Shown here one piece after another: positions 49,413 to 61,045 of a stretch of 64,000 bases of DNA. Position numbers and translations under genes: made by a program. The DNA comes from Fasciola hepatica (Eukaryota > Platyhelminthes > Trematoda > Plagiorchiida > Fasciolidae): contig CANUEZ040000028.1 of NCBI GenBank assembly GCA_948099385.1, positions 4,875,501-4,939,500 on the forward strand. Direction: 5' to 3'. Each line of letters starts with the position of its first letter. Position 1 is the stretch's first letter. Under the pieces are notes generated by a model that was given only the letters and a program-made list of their open reading frames with translations, made no database searches and was not told the origin of the DNA.

Positions 49413-51779
49413 ATGGAGGATTATATTGTACACTGGGGTCCTTACTTTAGTAATTTAATTCATATTTTGGACTGTCTTCTTATAGAGTCGACGGTCTTAG
49501 ATGTATAATAGTAATAAACTTCAAATCTTTTCATTCCAATAATAATGGAATCTGACATGCGCGACAAGCACTAACACTGTGCCCATACAACTACATGTAT
49601 GTGCATGTTCAATAGCTGCATTGATGTCACCACGGGTTGGACATATCAAGCTTGTACCCAGTTAACATAAACAGTCTCAAGAAAGTTCAAAACAGTCCTA
49701 AACAGGTCTCGTTGGAAACAGCGCTGGGATCTTTCGGGGATCATTTCTGAACAAACCAAAAATACAGTGGCTTAAGTTCATTACTCTAAAGTTTTGGTTT
49801 AATATAATAGAAAAGCTTATCGTGAAATACTAGTGGCTTAACTTTCACCAGTTTTCATTCGAGAAAAAACAATTTGTCATAAATTACATGGCTTGGTTCA
49901 CATGCTTTTCGGTACCGAATATCTTGTTAAACAGTAGCATACTACAACGAAGCAAAATTACACTTCCACGACTATAGTGGCTGGTGAAATTTACTGATAT
50001 CCATTGAGTGAGAACATGATTGGCTCTAGCAACACAAAGTTCTGTGAAATTTGAACTGAACTTATCCCAAAATGATCCCTCTGAGATCTAAGGGAACTTG
50101 CGTGAATGTTGCCTTATCGTGTGCAATAAACTGTTGAACCGATAGCAAAAGAATTATTTTTCAATGTTGTATATCTTATGAGTCTAATGACATGTTGGAA
50201 CTCATCTAATATTGCATAACAAAACCGGATTAGCCCCCAAGCATCACGGGAAGACACTCGGCCGTCCCTTGAGTGTTCCCTAAAAGGTCAAGCAAACTTT
50301 TATTAGAACTTTTGTATGCATAATTATCCCAAAAATGCTTTTTGAAAGTCCAAGAAACAGTAGACAGGTAGGAAGAAATTCACCTTCGACTTTTCAGGCC
50401 GTTGTTTTGGTTGGTTTTTGGTAAGCCAGTAGAAGATAACTACAGACCCTATGAAAATAGCCATCATTCAAAAATCTTTCTTATGAAGTACATAAAACAA
50501 TAATTGGTCCAGTAATAAATGTATCCACTGGACGGACCTGGTATTCAAATGTCGACCCATTTTGATACACAAGTGGTACGAATTGTTTCAGTTATCGATC
50601 GGTCCACTCTTCGATGAGTGGTTATGTTATGGCTGCTTTTGATGTTCATGAATCTTAACTGCCCTTATATCCATGAACATGATTGTTCTATCTCATTATC
50701 CTTATCCATTTTAGAAGGCACTGTGTATTTCCAGGTTTCATTGTGTCTCGTGTAGAAATTGAACTTGGAATTTGCCTCACCTGAGTGTCTTTCTCATTGA
50801 GAGTCATTCAGTGGTACTGTTAGAAGACTTCCAGGGGATGGTCAACTAGGGGCCCGTGTGACACACTGAGGATGAGCTCAGGGCAATTTCATTATGATGT
50901 TTTGGCACAGCTACCCAGGTGGCAGGCCTATATGGGGCCAAGTTGGGCCCCAAATAGGAAAGCTCTGGGCATGTGATCGTTAGTTTTGCTGAAAACGATG
51001 GGCGCCGCTATGTGGGCCCTGGTGGTCCCAGGATGGGCCCAGTCCATCACTCTGTACTTTCTGTAAATGAATGCCTCCATTCTGTTTCTTATTTCTTCGA
51101 TTCTCGCATGATAACTTCCTCTTTTTTAATAGCACTACCTTGAGTTAAGCCGGCCCATTACTCGGTCAAAAATAAGATTGAACATAGCTCAAAAAGTGCT
51201 GGATATATGATCCAGGCAGTACCAATTCCAACGCCGTTGGGTGCTTCTCAAAAGAAATTCATGGTGACGCACCGAAGCAACAGGTTTCGCAAAACGGCAC
51301 GCCAACTGGTAATAAACCCACTAAACACTTTAAAGCGATAATGTTTGTGAATATTCCTGAGGCCAAGCTATGAGCAAATTAGACTCGTTTGTTTTAACGG
51401 TTACCCTCGTGACCAGTTGGCGCCATACTTGTTCGGTTCGTATCATGGTGGTAGGCTTTTGTCTGTTTTAAAAGACCGCAGTCCAGCAGTGAATATCTTT
51501 GTTACTGTTCGTACTTGCAGCTTGAATGCACCGTATTACCTACTTTTATGCAATTCTATGGGTAACACTCACTTATTTTGATGAATTTGTTTTGGAATAC
51601 AAAATATTGTAGACATGTATAATAGATGTCTCAATTTTCACAAATATTACTACGTGATAAATTCAGTTCCCTCGTTGTTCCAGCGATTTGCGACTGCTTA
51701 TTGTTTGCTGTCATTTAACTACGGTTTACATCGTACTGCTCAAAGGAAACAAGTGGCAGAGGTGTTGGTAATCAGTATG

Positions 51780-52107
51780 GTAAGATTTTGAATCGGCTTG
51801 AAACACTTCAGGTTGCAACGTCCAAGCATCATGTCGGCACAGACTCGGCTAAGACCGTGCGGAACATGTTGACCACATGCATTGGAAAACAGATGCAATG
51901 AACTGCTATTGGCTCAGACGTCCTCTACCACAACCAGTTCACTGTCATAAGATAACCGAGGCGATTAAGGGTTAGTTGATCAATTTTGTTATCGTTCAAG
52001 CACCAGGTTTTGTTCATGGTAGCAAAAATTTAGCTGAGGAACACATGTCTATCAGGAAAAGACATATTAAGTTCTGGTTCATCAAAGCTGGAGATCGCAA
52101 TGAATAA
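51780..52107 (+). pseudogene. decayed DUF4806-type accessory gene
   Basis: DNA and frame parallel exons 7-8 of the intact gene at 59102-60835. An acceptor-like cttcag is followed by GTTGCAACG (GTGGCAACG in the intact gene), then DSAKTVRNMLTTCIGKQ (intact: DLAETVRSMLFASIGDE). After a gap comes RHIKFWFIKAGDRNE and a stop (intact: RHIKRWFINARDRGE). A stop after KQMQ and frame changes in between show it is dead. It is the main evidence that element B is a relative of the intact transposon next door. Confidence 0.6.
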
Positions 52108-53370
52108 ATAATAATACTCGGATAAAAAGGTTTCTATTACTATGTTACTATATCTTGTGTGATGGATTTTCCATTATCATCATTCCCGCTAGAACGCAAA
52201 TAACATGAGCGATCATCTTTTTTCACTTTAACATATGCACTTAATCCATTCCCCCTCATATTTTCGTTTTTGAAGGTTTTCTTAATTTTTCAAGCAATAA
52301 TTTACAGTTGAAAGTACAATGAATTCTGTTCTCAGCTATTTGATACCACTTCATCCCCCTCCATGAATATATAATTAAAAGCTTTATTTCAGTAACGTGA
52401 CTTTGTATAACGTCTGCATTCTCTTCTTCAGGATCACTAGTATAACTAAAGAAAGGCCTGAAACATGGTATAGAAGGCGCGAGTGAGGTAAACCGAAAAA
52501 TCGCCTTTTTTGTGCACATGTGAATCATATTTTCATATAACATACTTCTTTCTGCTGGTATATTGTTATTGTATTTTTCAGGTACTGGTGACTTGTTTGT
52601 AAAGTTGTAATGATTGGAGGACGTAATAACTTTCGATTGAAACACCAAACTAATTGCTAGTGAATTTCAATAGAGGTAGGCCCGTTCTACGCCCTTTTTG
52701 TATACGTTAAGCGCGGCCATTGCTATTCTGATAGGGGCAGTTGGCGCTTTTCAACGTTTTCCTGTAAGGAGCCAAACGTTCTGATGGAACAACCCAACTC
52801 TATCCCAAAGTTACTCTAATTGGGTAAACGTTAAAAAAATTTCCTGCTTTGGTAAACACATTAGCATTATAGCGAACTTAGCTCAATCGCGGAATTTTCA
52901 AAGGGCTCACGTAGGCTTTCTTTAATCATCCCAGTGAAGTTGTCTACCCAGCGCTGGCCCATTCTGCCCGGTGTTAAAGTCTTGAAGTAGCAAGTGGATA
53001 CGGAGTTCAAGCCCAAATTTTCCGGAATCCTGTGTTTATCTTGTTATTTGAATAGTTTCGACGAGTAAGAAGATAGTTCAGTGGATACCGGTACAACAGA
53101 AGAGGGCTCGGGTTACTTATCTTGGTAGTCTATTGCATCTGGTATTGCCAGTGAACTAGAAGATAGGCAACTGGACCACTGATAGGAGTAAAAGGCATTT
53201 GTTTTGACAGTATCTTGCGCCTCTTACTGCCAGCAAACTAAAGGCCAGATCACTGGACAACGCAAGACGTTTCCCAGTCAGCACACCACTGCGTCCAATA
53301 GCCTGAAAACGTCACGCGAGAGACTTTTTCTTATTATGCGAATTGGGGTTAATTTTGTCATGCAGTTACA

Positions 53371-53959
53371 TTCAAAAAGATCCAAAACATGAAATAAATA
53401 AATACACTTCATTGGAAAACAATACATATTTAGGAATAAGCAGCACAGTGAAGATACCATCTAGCTCTGAAATAAAGCTTTGGGGCAAATGTAGCAAAAC
53501 CGCCTAAATTCTGATCGGTTTCCAGCGGTTTCAGGACGGTGTCGAAAGAGTAATTGGACAGGTTCCGATCAGTTTGCGCTATCAAGACGATCGGCCTCCG
53601 AGCGGTTTTAGAGCGGTTAATAATCGGTCTCATGAAACACCAGATATGCTCTATTATTTTCTCTCACTTCCCTCAAACTATACTCCCATTTACTTCGTTA
53701 TTCCATTATCAAGATGAAGTCATTTGAACAATCTCTTATCTACCCCATCTCACCTCTCGTAAATAAATACACCAAATTGAATAAAAGAAGATATATCAAA
53801 ACAGAAGAAGAAGTATAGGAATATGCACAATTATGCACAATATGTGCAGGAAAGCTATGTTTTCTTAATTCGTTTTTTTCTCCTGTGGATGAAGATGCGG
53901 AAGCGAAAAAGTGAAATAAATTTTTATGCAAGTAGAAAAACAAACAAATTATCCGCACT
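53371..53959 (+). repeat. 589-bp inverted repeat, left arm
   Basis: It starts TTCAAAAAGATCCAAAACAT and ends ACAAATTATCCGCACT. It is the reverse complement of 54275-54863 over its whole length with no indel seen. Three separate peptide frames (67, 72 and 30 residues) are identical between the arms. The arm is rich in CGGTTT/AAACCG motifs. Confidence 0.93.
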
Positions 53960-54274
53960 CAGCTTGCTGCTTGCACGAGAATGCTGGAAGAACTCCAAGG
54001 CCGAGGGACACCCGGCTTAGTTAATCTTTGTGGATTTTAACAAGGCTTTCGACAAAGTTCCGCAAGGCCTTCTTGAAGGTAATCTTAAGATCTTCAGTTT
54101 TTTTTCCCCATTGATTTGGTTCCCATTAAACATGAACATTTTGCTGTTTTCAGTTCAGGTAATATGGTATCCAAGATACACGTGTCCACATACATTCCTT
54201 TTCCGGTTAAACAAGATTAACAACTGGCATTGTTAACATTTGATGAACACATTTTCCTTTCAATCCATTTGCTT
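53960..54274 (+). pseudogene. non-LTR reverse transcriptase fragment in the inverted-repeat spacer
   Basis: The 315-bp spacer contains, at about 54020-54075, the frame LIFVDFNKAFDKVPQGLLE. This is RT motif A of a non-LTR retrotransposon (F.DF.KAFDKVPH..L). A stop lies just upstream, and the fragment ends within about 60 residues. The rest of the spacer is AT-rich without coding signal. Confidence 0.5.
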
Positions 54275-54863
54275 AGTGCGGATAATTTGTTTGTTTTTCT
54301 ACTTGCATAAAAATTTATTTCACTTTTTCGCTTCCGCATCTTCATCCACAGGAGAAAAAAACGAATTAAGAAAACATAGCTTTCCTGCACATATTGTGCA
54401 TAATTGTGCATATTCCTATACTTCTTCTTCTGTTTTGATATATCTTCTTTTATTCAATTTGGTGTATTTATTTACGAGAGGTGAGATGGGGTAGATAAGA
54501 GATTGTTCAAATGACTTCATCTTGATAATGGAATAACGAAGTAAATGGGAGTATAGTTTGAGGGAAGTGAGAGAAAATAATAGAGCATATCTGGTGTTTC
54601 ATGAGACCGATTATTAACCGCTCTAAAACCGCTCGGAGGCCGATCGTCTTGATAGCGCAAACTGATCGGAACCTGTCCAATTACTCTTTCGACACCGTCC
54701 TGAAACCGCTGGAAACCGATCAGAATTTAGGCGGTTTTGCTACATTTGCCCCAAAGCTTTATTTCAGAGCTAGATGGTATCTTCACTGTGCTGCTTATTC
54801 CTAAATATGTATTGTTTTCCAATGAAGTGTATTTATTTATTTCATGTTTTGGATCTTTTTGAA
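54275..54863 (-). repeat. 589-bp inverted repeat, right arm
   Basis: It is the mirror of 53371-53959, starting AGTGCGGATAATTTGTTTGT and ending ATGTTTTGGATCTTTTTGAA. The outer flanks of the two arms are unrelated to each other. Confidence 0.93.
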
Positions 54864-55426
54864 ATAACACTTGAAACATTAACAATGATTACAGCTGAAA
54901 AACGTTATTGTACATTAGCTTACGGAAATATAAAATTAAAGAACACGGACCTCTGCGTTGATGATGTCTTCATAAAAATTCCTAAAATTCTCCTTAGAAT
55001 GTTACATTTGACATTTGGATCTCTATAGGACTCTTTTCGGACTATTTTGAAGTATTTTTAGGACTGTTATGCTGACTGGGTACCCTTGTAGCACCCAGCT
55101 CGTTCGTAATATCGGTTTTTGATCGGTTAGTTTAGAAGCCGTTTCACACGGATCAGTAATGCGTTGATGCGGAGGAAATCGACGACTGCAGCATTTTGCA
55201 ATGTTTATTTGGCGGTCTATATAAATATATTGGTTCAATTCATCCAAGTGCACTAAAATATCTTGGTCTAGATCATTGTACTTTAATTCCTCGAAATGGG
55301 TGAAAACAGGACAATTATTCGAAAGAACACAAATTGGGAGATGGAAATGAGCATCGTCAAACGTAATTTGGGGAAAGTGACATAAATTACCGAAGTTCAG
55401 TTCAGTTACTTCAAAAGATTGGCACA

Positions 55427-55492
55427 AACCGCTCAGAAACCGCCCAGAAACCAATCAGAAACCACTCAGGAATCGCTTGAAAACCTATCGGC
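55427..55492 (+). repeat. 11-bp tandem array
   Basis: Six successive 11-mers follow one pattern: AACCGCTCAGA, AACCGCCCAGA, AACCAATCAGA, AACCACTCAGG, AATCGCTTGAA, AACCTATCGGC. The same AACCGCTC/CGGTTT word recurs singly in both 589-bp arms and at 55501-55560. Confidence 0.7.
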
Positions 55493-55897
55493 GTGATAGT
55501 GGAAACCCCTCGGAAACCGAATAAAAACCAACTGGTTTCTGAGCGGTTTTGCAGCGCTTTTGCTAAAGTTGACACACGGTTTTTCAAAATAGCGCAAAGA
55601 GTCTTCCGTGTTTAAACCTTCTGAGTCTAATGACACGACAAAAAAGTATCTTGAACAGTATTATGCAATTAGTCCTTGCTGAGACCTTTCCAGGACTAAA
55701 AATGATCCTCGAGGATCAGCACAGATCTGTGCTGACTGCGGGCATAACCTCAGTTCCGCAAAAAAATGTGCGAAAAATAAATATTTTCCTAGAAGATGAA
55801 TAAACGCCTCTGCTCGTGAAACTTAAGCCACTCATTCGCCCCACGATAAACTGCTATTTTTATTTTTATCTGGACCGGCCCATTTTCAGGCCGGCTA

Positions 55898-56187
55898 GTG
55901 TAGTACGCTCAGGCAGGTCGCCACTCCCATCTTTATCGGTGTAAGTGTTGATGCTTGTTGATGCACTTACTGAGCTCTGGCTCACCGAGTTTTCTTTCTG
56001 TCTTTGCAGATCGTACACGTGCAACCCCCAAGGAAGACACTGCATCCCGCGTACTACATTTTTGGCGACCCTGCCAGGATCCCTGTCATCCAGCGTTTCA
56101 CACAAACCACACCGACAGATCCTGCCAGCTGACCAGCTAAAATAATGTACAAACACTGAGGACAGTGTTCCTTCGTTGGGGGGAGCA
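55898..56187 (+). repeat. left terminal inverted repeat, 290 bp
   Basis: It starts GTGTAGTACGCTCAGGCAGG and ends GTTGGGGGGAGCA, where the 116-bp foldback begins. It matches the right TIR throughout. A 7-bp inner inverted repeat, GTAAGTG and CACTTAC 16 bp apart, lies near positions 55941-55970. Confidence 0.92.
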
Positions 56188-56303
56188 GTGTAATACGCTC
56201 AGACAGATCGCCACTCCCATCTTTATCGGTGTAAGTGCATCAACAAGCATCAACACTTACACCGATAAAGATGGGAGTGTCGATCTGCCTGAGCGTATTA
56301 CAC
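56188..56303. repeat. 116-bp foldback built from the element's own two ends
   Basis: Fifty terminal bases (GTGTAATACGCTCAG to GGTGTAAGTG) are joined through 16 bases (CATCAACAAGCATCAA) to their inverted copy (CACTTACACC to CTGAGCGTATTACAC), with two arm mismatches. It interrupts the left TIR: without it, GGGGGGAGCA would run into the CCCAAG.AGCAC seen at the right TIR. No TA duplication flanks it. It behaves like a MITE derived from the parent element. Confidence 0.88.
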
Positions 56304-56310
56304 TCCCAAG

Positions 56311-56362
56311 TAGCACGTTGCCCAACCCTGTTGGGCACTGCCCAACGGAGCGTTGGGGTGGC
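56311..56362. repeat. left subterminal GCCCAAC/GTTGGGC cluster
   Basis: GTTGCCCAACCCTGTTGGGC and CTGCCCAACGGAGCGTTGGG follow in close succession just inside the left TIR. They are the counterpart of the larger cluster at 61046-61199 and a plausible binding platform for the element's proteins. Confidence 0.65.
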
Positions 56363-56835
56363 GCACGATGACGATACTTTCCAACAGAAATCGCATAGAT
56401 CGTCCTGAACTGCAGGGCGCCGTTTGTATATATAGATTTCGTACAAATAAGTAACAAACATTTCTATGACATTTGCACACTTTTTGTTTTACTGCGTGCC
56501 CCCATGACCGGGTGGCCATCATTAGTTTCGTTCATTGTTCGTCGGCAGGTGAGTGTTTTTATCGGTGCGTAGTTGCGATAGGTGGTCTAATTGTCTAAGT
56601 ATCATGGATAAGTATCGGTTAGATTGTATAGTTACTGTTACGTCGTCTTATTCTTGTATCGTAGGTATTAATTGCTTGAAACATTTCTTTATTCATATAA
56701 AATTAGAAGTTTCTATGAACGTTCTTGTAATGGAAGTAACCAGCATTTCCTAGAAAATAAATTTCATAAATAAAATGGTTACCCGTTGAAACCTATCCTT
56801 TCATCATTTCTCAATCCCATAGGTAACATTTCGTT

Positions 56836-58930
56836 ATGCCGAAAGAGAGCAAATGGCAAAGGTATAGGAGGAGAAAGAGGGAACTGGGTTCCATGGTGTG
56901 TCCCATATGTCACGATGCCAGTTTGTGGGAGCACAGAACTTCGTGTCCCAAAGAAAGAACTTGGAGTATGCTCTTATAATGGATTTATTTATTTGAGTTT
57001 TTGAACAGCAGTTACAGCTAGCACTTCCGGTGCATTTGTTGAAGCGGAGCCACGACCTCCGGAGGTGCAAACAGAAGGAGTGCCCGGGGACCTAATCAGT
57101 GTAGATACACTTCCCATTGGGTGCACATCCGTGGGGTTTGTTCCATCGGGTAAGATGCTATCGTTTCTATATTGCGTATTTTTTAAAGCGACGAAAGATG
57201 TGCAACTTGGAAGGAATATATCCATTACCGTTAACGTGGATGTGCTGCAACAGTCGCTGTCCGATTTGTTCGTCAGCTCAAACTTGAGCATGAAACAGCG
57301 GCGAGACGTACTTTCCTGTGTGGGCAAGTTTGTGCCGGGTCTCCCGCGCGATCCACGTACCATTTCTCATACACCACGTTCGTGTGAGAAAATTCAGCTA
57401 CGCAGTGGAATATATATTCACGTTGGGCTGACAGACGGGATAAATATGTGCCTTAGCAGCATGGATGTTATTCCCAGTTCTATCGATCTACACGTGAATA
57501 TAGACGGGATGTCGTTGTTTCGGTCATCTTCCGTTCAGATGTGGCCGATTTTGGCAAGAATAGTGCAGCCAATGTGTGCGCAAATCATCACTGTTGGAAT
57601 TTATTGTGGTGTTCAAAAATCATATCCAGTGCATGATTACTTATGTCACACCGTGAGAGAGCTCGACCAACTTCTGCAAAATGGCCTAAGCTATCGTAAT
57701 TCTTCCATACGATGTTGCTTGAAGGCCGTTATCTGTGATACTCCAGCTAGGGCCTTTGTTCGTCAAGTCAAAAGTCCTGCTGGTTATTTCGGCTGTGATA
57801 AATGCAACCAACGCGGCTTGCATATTGATGGGAGGATGACGTTTCCCGTCGTCGAGGCTACCTCAAGAACGGATGAAAAGTTTCGCGCCGGGAAATATCA
57901 TCGTCATCACATAGGCACCACCCCGTTTCTATCCCTACCCATCGACATTGTGACTACATTCCCGTTGGATTATATGCATTTAATATGCCTTGGGGTAACC
58001 CAGAAACTACTTTTCACCTGGTTGAAAGGCGGTCATTCATCACCTTGCCGTCTGAGTAGGTCGGGTGCGGAGGAACTTGGTGACCGAATTCTGGAAACCC
58101 ACGGTGCTCTTACTTGTGACTTCCAGCGCAAATGCCGTCACACGCGTGATATCGAACGCTGGAAGGCGACGGAATTTCGCCAGTTCCTCCTTTACCTTGG
58201 TCCTGTTTGTTTGGTTGATTTATTACCCCATGATTTCTATGACCATTTTTTACTTTTGTTTGTTTCTGTATATATTTTTTCGCATCCCATTTTACATGTC
58301 CACTTACTAGATTTCGCTCATGGAATTTTGCGTGTTTTTGTGCAGGAGATGTCGAAGTTGTATGGCCCCAATTCAATTGTGTACAATGTTCATTGTCTGA
58401 CTCATCTAGCAGAGGATGTGAGAAGACATGGAACTTTGGACCGCTTTTCATGCTTCCCTTATGAATCTCATTTGGGCAAGCTAAAAAGTTTGATAAAAGG
58501 GCCGGCTAGACCAGCGGAGCAGTTATACAAGCGGCTGCACGAAGTTAACACTGCCCGCTGTAATCTGCAAAAAGATTTGGTTCTAGATGACACGCTCCTG
58601 CCTATACCACGTTTCAGTAAAACTCCGTGTTCGTGTGTTCTTAATGGTATATTTTTCTCTAATGTACATCCAAATAATATCATTGTGATAGACAATAAAC
58701 CTGCGACTATTGTCAATATTTTGAACGATGAAGTTCACTTCATCTATTTTAATATCCTTGGAGACTTTTTTACGCACGCGTTGCGCTCAACGCGTTTATT
58801 TATCTTTTCAGTAAACGGATTGCAGTCAGACATCCATACCGCTGCCATTCACACTGTCTCCTGTAAATGTTTACTTTTATCCATCAATTCTTACAATGTG
58901 TGTATTCCCATTTTGCATACCTTTTTATAA
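56836..58930 (+). CDS. CACTA-like transposase (two exons)
   Basis: Exon 1 (56836-56965) starts MPKESKWQRYRRRKREL and carries a zinc-knuckle-like CPICHDASLWEHRTSC. After a 43-bp intron (GTATGC to gaacag), exon 2 (57009-58930) completes a 683-residue protein with no stop. Conserved blocks are NIDGMSLFRSSSVQMWPIL (Asp 209), ICDTPARAF (Asp 287) leading to YFGCDKCNQRG (a second Cys pair), LDYMHLICLGVTQKLLFTWL (Asp 364), and FPYESHLGKLKSL (Glu 529). These are typical of the DDE/D transposases of animal CACTA relatives. Assigning Asp 209, Asp 287 and Glu 529 as the catalytic triad is inference from family patterns. A 48-bp GTAAG...AAAG stretch near 57150 could be an extra in-frame intron. The likely 5' leader exon ends at about 56549 (CGGCAG|GTGAGT). 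Confidence 0.88.
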
Positions 58931-58960
58931 AACTTTTGGTTCCACAGCTGTTTTTCCTTT

Positions 58961-58961
58961 A

Positions 58962-59027
<66 letters not shown>
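58961..59027. repeat. (TACA)n/(TA)n microsatellite between the two transposon genes
   Basis: TACA units pass into about 20 TA units, beginning some 30 bp after the transposase stop and ending 75 bp before the start of the second gene. Confidence 0.95.
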
Positions 59028-59028
<1 letters not shown>

Positions 59029-59101
59029 GTGGCAGTTTCTGTTCGTGGAAAGCACCGACGAAGGTGGCATCTGTTTTCTACATATAATTATTCTTGTTTA
59101 G

Positions 59102-60612
59102 ATGTACGTCGTGGTCAAGTTTGTAGACGACAGTTCGTATGCTGTGGTTCACAGCAATTGGATGGTCGATTGCCACCGGGTCCGGTGGCCGCGGTCAAAA
59201 AGTAAAGGCGCTTACCGGCAGTTGCTGCTTTCGGGTGCGTCACTGCCTGATTCGGTTCCGGCACACGAATTTGTGGAGATGTTTGCCACAGGTAAATGTT
59301 TTTAAATGTAACTCTCCTAGACAATTTCGGGGATGCTTTCGTTTTCGAAAGTAGGCTTCTAAACGAATCTTCAATCTGCAGCACAGATGACACTGTGCCA
59401 CAGACACTGTTTGGCCAGCGCTATTCAGTTCGCAGGAGGTAGGAAGGATTATGAGTTGACACTGTTTAAAGGGTACCGACACAGTTAACGTCGGATGACA
59501 GTTTCGAGGAGGGGCGCACGTTGGTATCTCGTGAACCCCGTGGATCTTTCGACATGCCGCCGTCTCCGCCACCTGTTTTGGAGAGAGCACTTCGCGTTCC
59601 TTTGTAAGACAACTATTTTATTCCTGTAAAACTTGTGCATTTAGTTTATCTGACACAATGCCCAATATCACGTCAACCCCAATTGCGGCACGCGAACCTC
59701 CGGTTACTGTTATTCACCGGAGTCCATTGAAAGACCATGGGTAACCGTAATTATCAAATGTTATGAACAACTAATCATATAGTAACGTTACTGCTTCCGC
59801 AACAAGCGAAGGGCCAATGGACAGATTAAGCAAGGATTTGCGTGAAGTTATGCGTGAGTGACTACTACATATAATCATGTATGATTATAGGTACGATGTA
59901 CGATGTGCGCGACCGTTTGGGAAAGGTCGAACGTGCCCTTGATGGGCTAACCGTCGCGTTGGGTGCCACGCACGCATCAGCTGTGCCGTCCAAGGCGCGA
60001 AGAGCCGAGACGTGGGGGGAATTTCAGAAACTCCACGAGACTCTGAGCTCGCCCGAAGTGTATGCGAGCATGGTAAGTATATCCACTTTAACTGAACCTT
60101 TTCAGGTGGCAACGCTCAAACGGTTTGCGGATTGCGATTTGGCTGAAACCGTGCGTAGCATGCTTTTCGCATCCATCGGCGACGAAGTTGCCCTTCACTG
60201 TTGTTGGCCAGGGAGCCCTCAAAGGAAGGCCGTAAACGACCATAAGTTGATCGCCGCCGTTAAGGGTAGGTTGTTCACATTTATTATCATACAAAACGTC
60301 AGATGCTATAAAAGGAATGGAGCGTTTCTCCAACGAGCCAACGTCTGTCATTGACAGACATATAAAGCGCTGGTTCATCAACGCTCGGGATAGAGGCGAA
60401 GGAAGACGGCTAAGACGGTACGCTATTCTCCTATATGTGTTGTCGCATAACAATTTTATTTCCTGCAAATTGCTTCGTTAAAATGTTTTGCCATTACGGT
60501 TTACATTGCTTTATATGCTTACTTGGACATGGGATTTATTACCGGTTTCTCCGTTGTAACTTAGCAGTTTCCTAGATGGAAATTTTGTCCAGTGTCTAGT
60601 AATATAGTTATA

Positions 60613-60664
<52 letters not shown>

Positions 60665-60835
60665 CTAGTGCGGAACTATTGTTCTTTGAATGTCTAACGT
60701 TTAAATTTCGCGATGCAGCTTTTTTCTTCATTTGCCAATGATGTAAGTAACATCCGCATTTTCCTGAATTGATTTTCCAGATACCGTGAGCATCAAGAAG
60801 AAGAGCCAGGAACATCCTCGCGGAGAATGGATTGA
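59102..60835 (+). CDS. transposon-borne DUF4806-type protein (nine exons)
   Basis: Nine exons (59102-59291, 59387-59438, 59472-59603, 59645-59740, 59783-59853, 59891-60072, 60106-60265, 60315-60417, 60781-60835) have GT/AG borders and matching phases. They total 1041 bp, encoding 346 residues. The N-terminus MYVVVKFVDDSSYAVVHSNW resembles the first block of BEN/DUF4806 proteins of cnidarian and flatworm transposons. The middle is Ser/Thr/Pro-rich (DMPPSPPPVLERALRVP). The C-terminal third has VATLKRFADCDLAETVRSML, IGDEVALHCCWPGSPQRKA and RHIKRWFINARDRGEG, the DUF4806 pattern. Function is not known; by analogy with CACTA TnpA it may bind subterminal repeats (inference). The exon 2 acceptor could instead lie 5 bp upstream, but that breaks the phase. 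Confidence 0.82.
60607..60661. repeat. (TA)n microsatellite in the last intron of the DUF4806-type gene
   Basis: About 25 TA units lie between exons 8 and 9. Confidence 0.95.
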
Positions 60836-61045
60836 CGGAAAAGCGGCTTTTTGTCAGATAAATCGAACTTTATTTTCAATAAATTTATCTACTTTTTTAA
60901 TAAAATGGTCATTTTGCTCATATATATAGGGTTAATTTAGTGGTTAAGCTCGAAAGGAAGGAGAATACTTTAATGATATTAGGCGATTGGGCGAAATTGG
61001 AATAATTGGCGAAAAGTGAAAAGCCGTTTTTCGCGATTTTTTCGA

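Larger units (their letters stand above)
49655..55085. mobile_element. decayed CACTA-like relative (element B), boundaries tentative
   Basis: The left side reads TACCCAGTTAACATAAACAG followed by TCAAAACAGTCCTAAACAGG. The reverse complement of 55020-55085 reads TACCCAGTCAGCATAACAGT followed by TTCAAAATAGTCCGAAAAGA. These diverged inverted ends enclose a decayed DUF4806 gene (51780-52107), a run of GGGCCC-type motifs at 50855-51045, a 589-bp inverted duplication and CGGTTT-rich sequence. No transposase remnant was recognised. Treating the whole as one element is inference; it could equally be several overlapping insertions. Confidence 0.35.

Noticed and set aside
53740..54494. identical 72-84-codon frames on opposite strands
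   Set aside because: They are mirror images within the 589-bp inverted duplication, not two genes.
55023..55454. 143-codon minus-strand open frame
   Set aside because: It runs through the terminal repeat of element B and the 11-bp array. No start context, splice sites or homology were seen, so it is probably chance or transposon debris.
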